Shown here piece by piece: positions 4,609 through 6,285 of a DNA stretch of 6,285 nucleotides (the stretch's first letter is position 1; the number at the start of each line of letters is the position of its first letter). Origin of the DNA: an uncultured Coriobacteriaceae bacterium (lineage in GTDB: Bacteria; Actinomycetota; Coriobacteriia; Coriobacteriales; Atopobiaceae); the NCBI GenBank assembly GCA_947367165.1, contig CANBCO010000025.1, positions 1-6,285 on the forward strand, given 5' to 3'. The notes under the pieces are model-generated. The model saw nothing but the letters and a program-made list of their open reading frames with translations, searched no databases and was not told the DNA's origin. Made by a program: the position numbers and the translations under genes.

Positions 4609-6249
4609 TTATTTATCTTGGTGTCCTGCGTTTCCTTTAGCAGAAATCTTTGCCTGAGCTGCAGCTAAACGTGCAATTGGCACACGATACGGAGAGCAGC
4701 TCACGTAGTTTAGGCCAAGGTTGTAATACATGTGAATGGAGTCTGGATCTCCTCCGGTCTCACCACATACGCCGCAGGTAAGGTTTGGTTTGGCTTCTCG
4801 GCCGCCTTCAACGCCTGCTGCAACAAGCTTGGCAACGCCTTCGTCAAGCGTCTCAAATGGATTAGTTTTAAGAAGCTTTTTGCGAAGGTACGTAGGAATA
4901 AAGGCACTTTCTACGTCGTCACGGCTAAAGCCAAAAGTGGTTTGTGTAAGGTCGTTAGTGCCAAAAGAGAAGAAGTCTGCGTACTCACCAATTTCTTTAG
5001 ACATAAGAGCTGCGCGTGGAAGCTCAATCATCGTACCAATCTCGATGTCAAGTTTCACGTTCTTTTGCTCGCATACTTTATCAATTTGAGCTTGAACTTG
5101 CTCACGAACAGCAATGAGCTCGGCTTGTGTAGAAACAAGCGGGATCATAATCTCAGGATGTGTGGTGATGCCCTCCTTCTGCAAGTCTGCCATAGCACTT
5201 GCGATAGCTTGGACTTGCAAATCAACAAGCTCAGGATACATGATGCCCAAGCGAATACCGCGAAGGCCGAGCATAGGATTGGCCTCACTCATAGAATCGA
5301 TGCGGGCAAGAAGTTCACGCTTTTGTGAAATAGTTGCAGCATCTGCGCCAGTTGCCTCAAGTTTTGCAATTTCTACAGCAAGTTCGCGAGGGTTATCCAA
5401 GAACTCATGCAAAGGCGGATCAAGCAAACGAATAATCATTGGATGCTCGCCCATCGTCTTTAACATAGCACAGAAGTCGCCTTGCTGGGCATCTAACAGT
5501 TCTGCCAAAGCTTTATCTTTTACCTCTTGGTCGTCTGCCAAAATAAAGTTTTGAATGATTTGCTTGCGCTCCCCTAAGAACATGTGCTCTGTACGGCAGA
5601 GACCGATACCCTGAGCTCCGAAATGACGAGCCTGGATAGCGTCGCGGGGAGTGTCCGCATTAGTGCGTACAAGAGTCTTGGTATATTTGGCTGCGAGATC
5701 CATGATTGCACCGAAATCACCGTCGAGTTCAGGCTCGGCAGTCTTCACTTCACCATCATACACGTCGCCTGTAGAACCATTGAGTGAAATCCAATCACCT
5801 TCGTGATATACCTTGTCACCCATCTTCACAGTCTTCTCCTTATAGTCTACCTGAATCTCACCTGCACCTGACACGCAGCACTTGCCCATGCCGCGGGCCA
5901 CAACAGCTGCGTGGCTTGTCATACCGCCGCGCATTGTGAGGATACCCTGTGCAACAGCCATACCACGGAGGTCTTCAGGCGATGTTTCGATACGCACCAG
6001 AATAACTTTGCGCTTTTTCTCCGACCATGCTTCTGCGTCCTCTGCCGAGAACACTACCTGACCGGAAGCAGCACCTGGCGATGCCGGAAGACCCTTGGCT
6101 ACGACCTGAGCGCGCTTGAGTGCGGCCTTGTCGAATACCGGGTGGAGAAGTTCGTCGAGTTTCTGAGGCTCCATGCGACGCAGCACGGTCTTTTCGTCGA
6201 TAACGTCGGCACGAAGAAGATCCATAGCGATTTTCACCATGGCTGCGCC
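4609..6249 (-). CDS. ppdK: Pyruvate, phosphate dikinase, C-terminal two thirds; apparent chimera of two organisms' genes
   Basis: The reading gives 546 residues of a protein usually about 870-910 long; the N-terminal ATP-grasp domain lies beyond the contig. PPDK interconverts pyruvate, ATP and phosphate with phosphoenolpyruvate, AMP and pyrophosphate in the cytoplasm. Numbering from the first non-adapter residue: the phosphohistidine swivel domain carries GGMTSHAAVVARGMG (108-122) with catalytic H113. The PEP/pyruvate TIM barrel carries GIGLCRTEHMF (214-224), RLLDPPLHEFL (274-284), ANPMLGLRG (323-331), FFSFGTNDLTQ (426-436) and CGVCGETGGDP (492-502), where C495 matches the catalytic acid. The C-terminus ends normally. 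Residues 1-213 use CAG for all seven Gln and no TTA/TTG for Leu; from L225 on, CAA and TTG/TTA are common. The first part resembles Bacteroidales PPDK and the rest actinobacterial PPDK. Only 4609 to about 5577 should be trusted as belonging with rplS. Confidence 0.9.
   Translation of the reverse strand, partial: GAAMVKIAMDLLRADVIDEKTVLRRMEPQKLDELLHPVFDKAALKRAQVVAKGLPASPGAASGQVVFSAEDAEAWSEKKRKVILVRIETSPEDLRGMAVAQGILTMRGGMTSHAAVVARGMGKCCVSGAGEIQVDYKEKTVKMGDKVYHEGDWISLNGSTGDVYDGEVKTAEPELDGDFGAIMDLAAKYTKTLVRTNADTPRDAIQARHFGAQGIGLCRTEHMFLGERKQIIQNFILADDQEVKDKALAELLDAQQGDFCAMLKTMGEHPMIIRLLDPPLHEFLDNPRELAVEIAKLEATGADAATISQKRELLARIDSMSEANPMLGLRGIRLGIMYPELVDLQVQAIASAMADLQKEGITTHPEIMIPLVSTQAELIAVREQVQAQIDKVCEQKNVKLDIEIGTMIELPRAALMSKEIGEYADFFSFGTNDLTQTTFGFSRDDVESAFIPTYLRKKLLKTNPFETLDEGVAKLVAAGVEGGREAKPNLTCGVCGETGGDPDSIHMYYNLGLNYVSCSPYRVPIARLAAAQAKISAKGNAGHQDK
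5611..6249 (-). other. Segment probably from another genome (Bacteroidales-like ppdK fragment)
   Basis: This part has about 54% GC by my hand count over 5701-6240, against about 46% in sampled lines of the rest of ppdK. All Gln codons are CAG (7 of 7) and none of 15 Leu codons is TTA or TTG. The protein text, for example the GDWISLNGSTGDVYDGEVKT block (151-170) and the KTLVRTNADTPRDA block, matches my memory of Bacteroidales PPDK. It ends directly at a sequencing adapter, as the end of a library insert would. The origin is inference; the compositional switch is directly visible. Confidence 0.7.
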
Positions 6250-6285
6250 CTGTCTCTTATACACATCTCCGAGCCCACGAGACGT
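6250..6285 (+). other. Illumina Nextera transposase adapter (not biological)
   Basis: From 6250 the sequence is the Tn5 mosaic end CTGTCTCTTATACACATCT (6250-6268). The rest of the Nextera read-2 adapter follows to 6283, then two bases that would begin an index. Read on the minus strand in the ppdK frame it gives the false N-terminal residues MYKRQ, starting from a GTG at 6264-6262. This sequence should be trimmed. Confidence 0.98.

Noticed and set aside
4732..5328. Long plus-strand open frame of 198 codons (and similar ones at 5114-5554 and 332-793)
   Set aside because: The two within ppdK lie fully antisense to a well-supported gene with strong family motifs; the third spans the trmFO-dprA gap and the end of dprA. 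None shows a recognisable domain or ribosome site.
5611..6249. Horizontal transfer or natural recombination creating a mosaic ppdK
   Set aside because: Possible in principle, but an abrupt join in the most conserved block on a segment ending in raw adapter is better explained by an assembly or library artefact.
1..6285. CRISPR arrays, insertion sequences, tRNA or rRNA genes, prophage or defence cassettes
   Set aside because: No regularly spaced repeats, transposase or integrase motifs, or tRNA-like folds were seen; coding space is filled by conserved housekeeping genes.

Overview
The window is a bacterial metagenome-type contig. All recognisable genes lie on the minus strand, so the gene order reads from high to low coordinates. 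The body of the contig (about 1 to 5577) has moderate-to-low GC, frequent CAA, TTA and TTG codons and Shine-Dalgarno-led genes. The C-terminal half of the pyruvate phosphate dikinase (PPDK) reads like the actinobacterial form. A trmFO gene is also present, which is unusual for high-GC actinobacteria but plausible in Coriobacteriia. My best guess is an Atopobium/Lancefieldella-like member of Coriobacteriia. This is inference from remembered family sequences, not a search result.

Layout in direction of transcription: a 3' portion of ppdK (4609-6249) whose first part appears to come from another organism; a 109-bp intergenic leader with several hairpins (4500-4608); rplS (ribosomal protein bL19, 4152-4499); rnhB (RNase HII, 3490-4125); a 125-bp AT-rich gap with repeated TTGTTA boxes (3365-3489); yraN (UPF0102 nuclease-like, 2879-3364); comM (AAA+ Mg-chelatase-like, 1373-2875); dprA (498-1376); a 159-bp gap (339-497); and the N-terminal third or less of trmFO (1-338), cut by the window edge. 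yraN, comM and dprA are tightly packed (3-bp gap, then a 4-bp ATGA overlap) and look like one transcription unit. The rplS-rnhB-yraN-comM-dprA series is a widely conserved bacterial order. It joins ribosome and genome-maintenance genes to two proteins that process incoming DNA in natural transformation (ComM and DprA).

The most important thing for a reader is that the right end of the contig is not trustworthy. Positions 6250-6285 are Illumina Nextera transposase adapter. Inside ppdK, codon usage changes abruptly at about 5578-5610, exactly over the family's most conserved block: Gln goes from all CAG to mostly CAA, and Leu from no TTA/TTG to many. The protein style changes there too, from Bacteroidales-like to actinobacterial-like. 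I read this as a chimeric assembly join between two organisms' ppdK genes.

I see no mobile element, CRISPR array, tRNA, rRNA or new defence system here. No non-coding stretch exceeds about 160 bp. The best candidates for unexplained biology are the structured rplS leader and the TTGTTA repeat cluster before yraN-comM-dprA. Both are modest, unproven signals.
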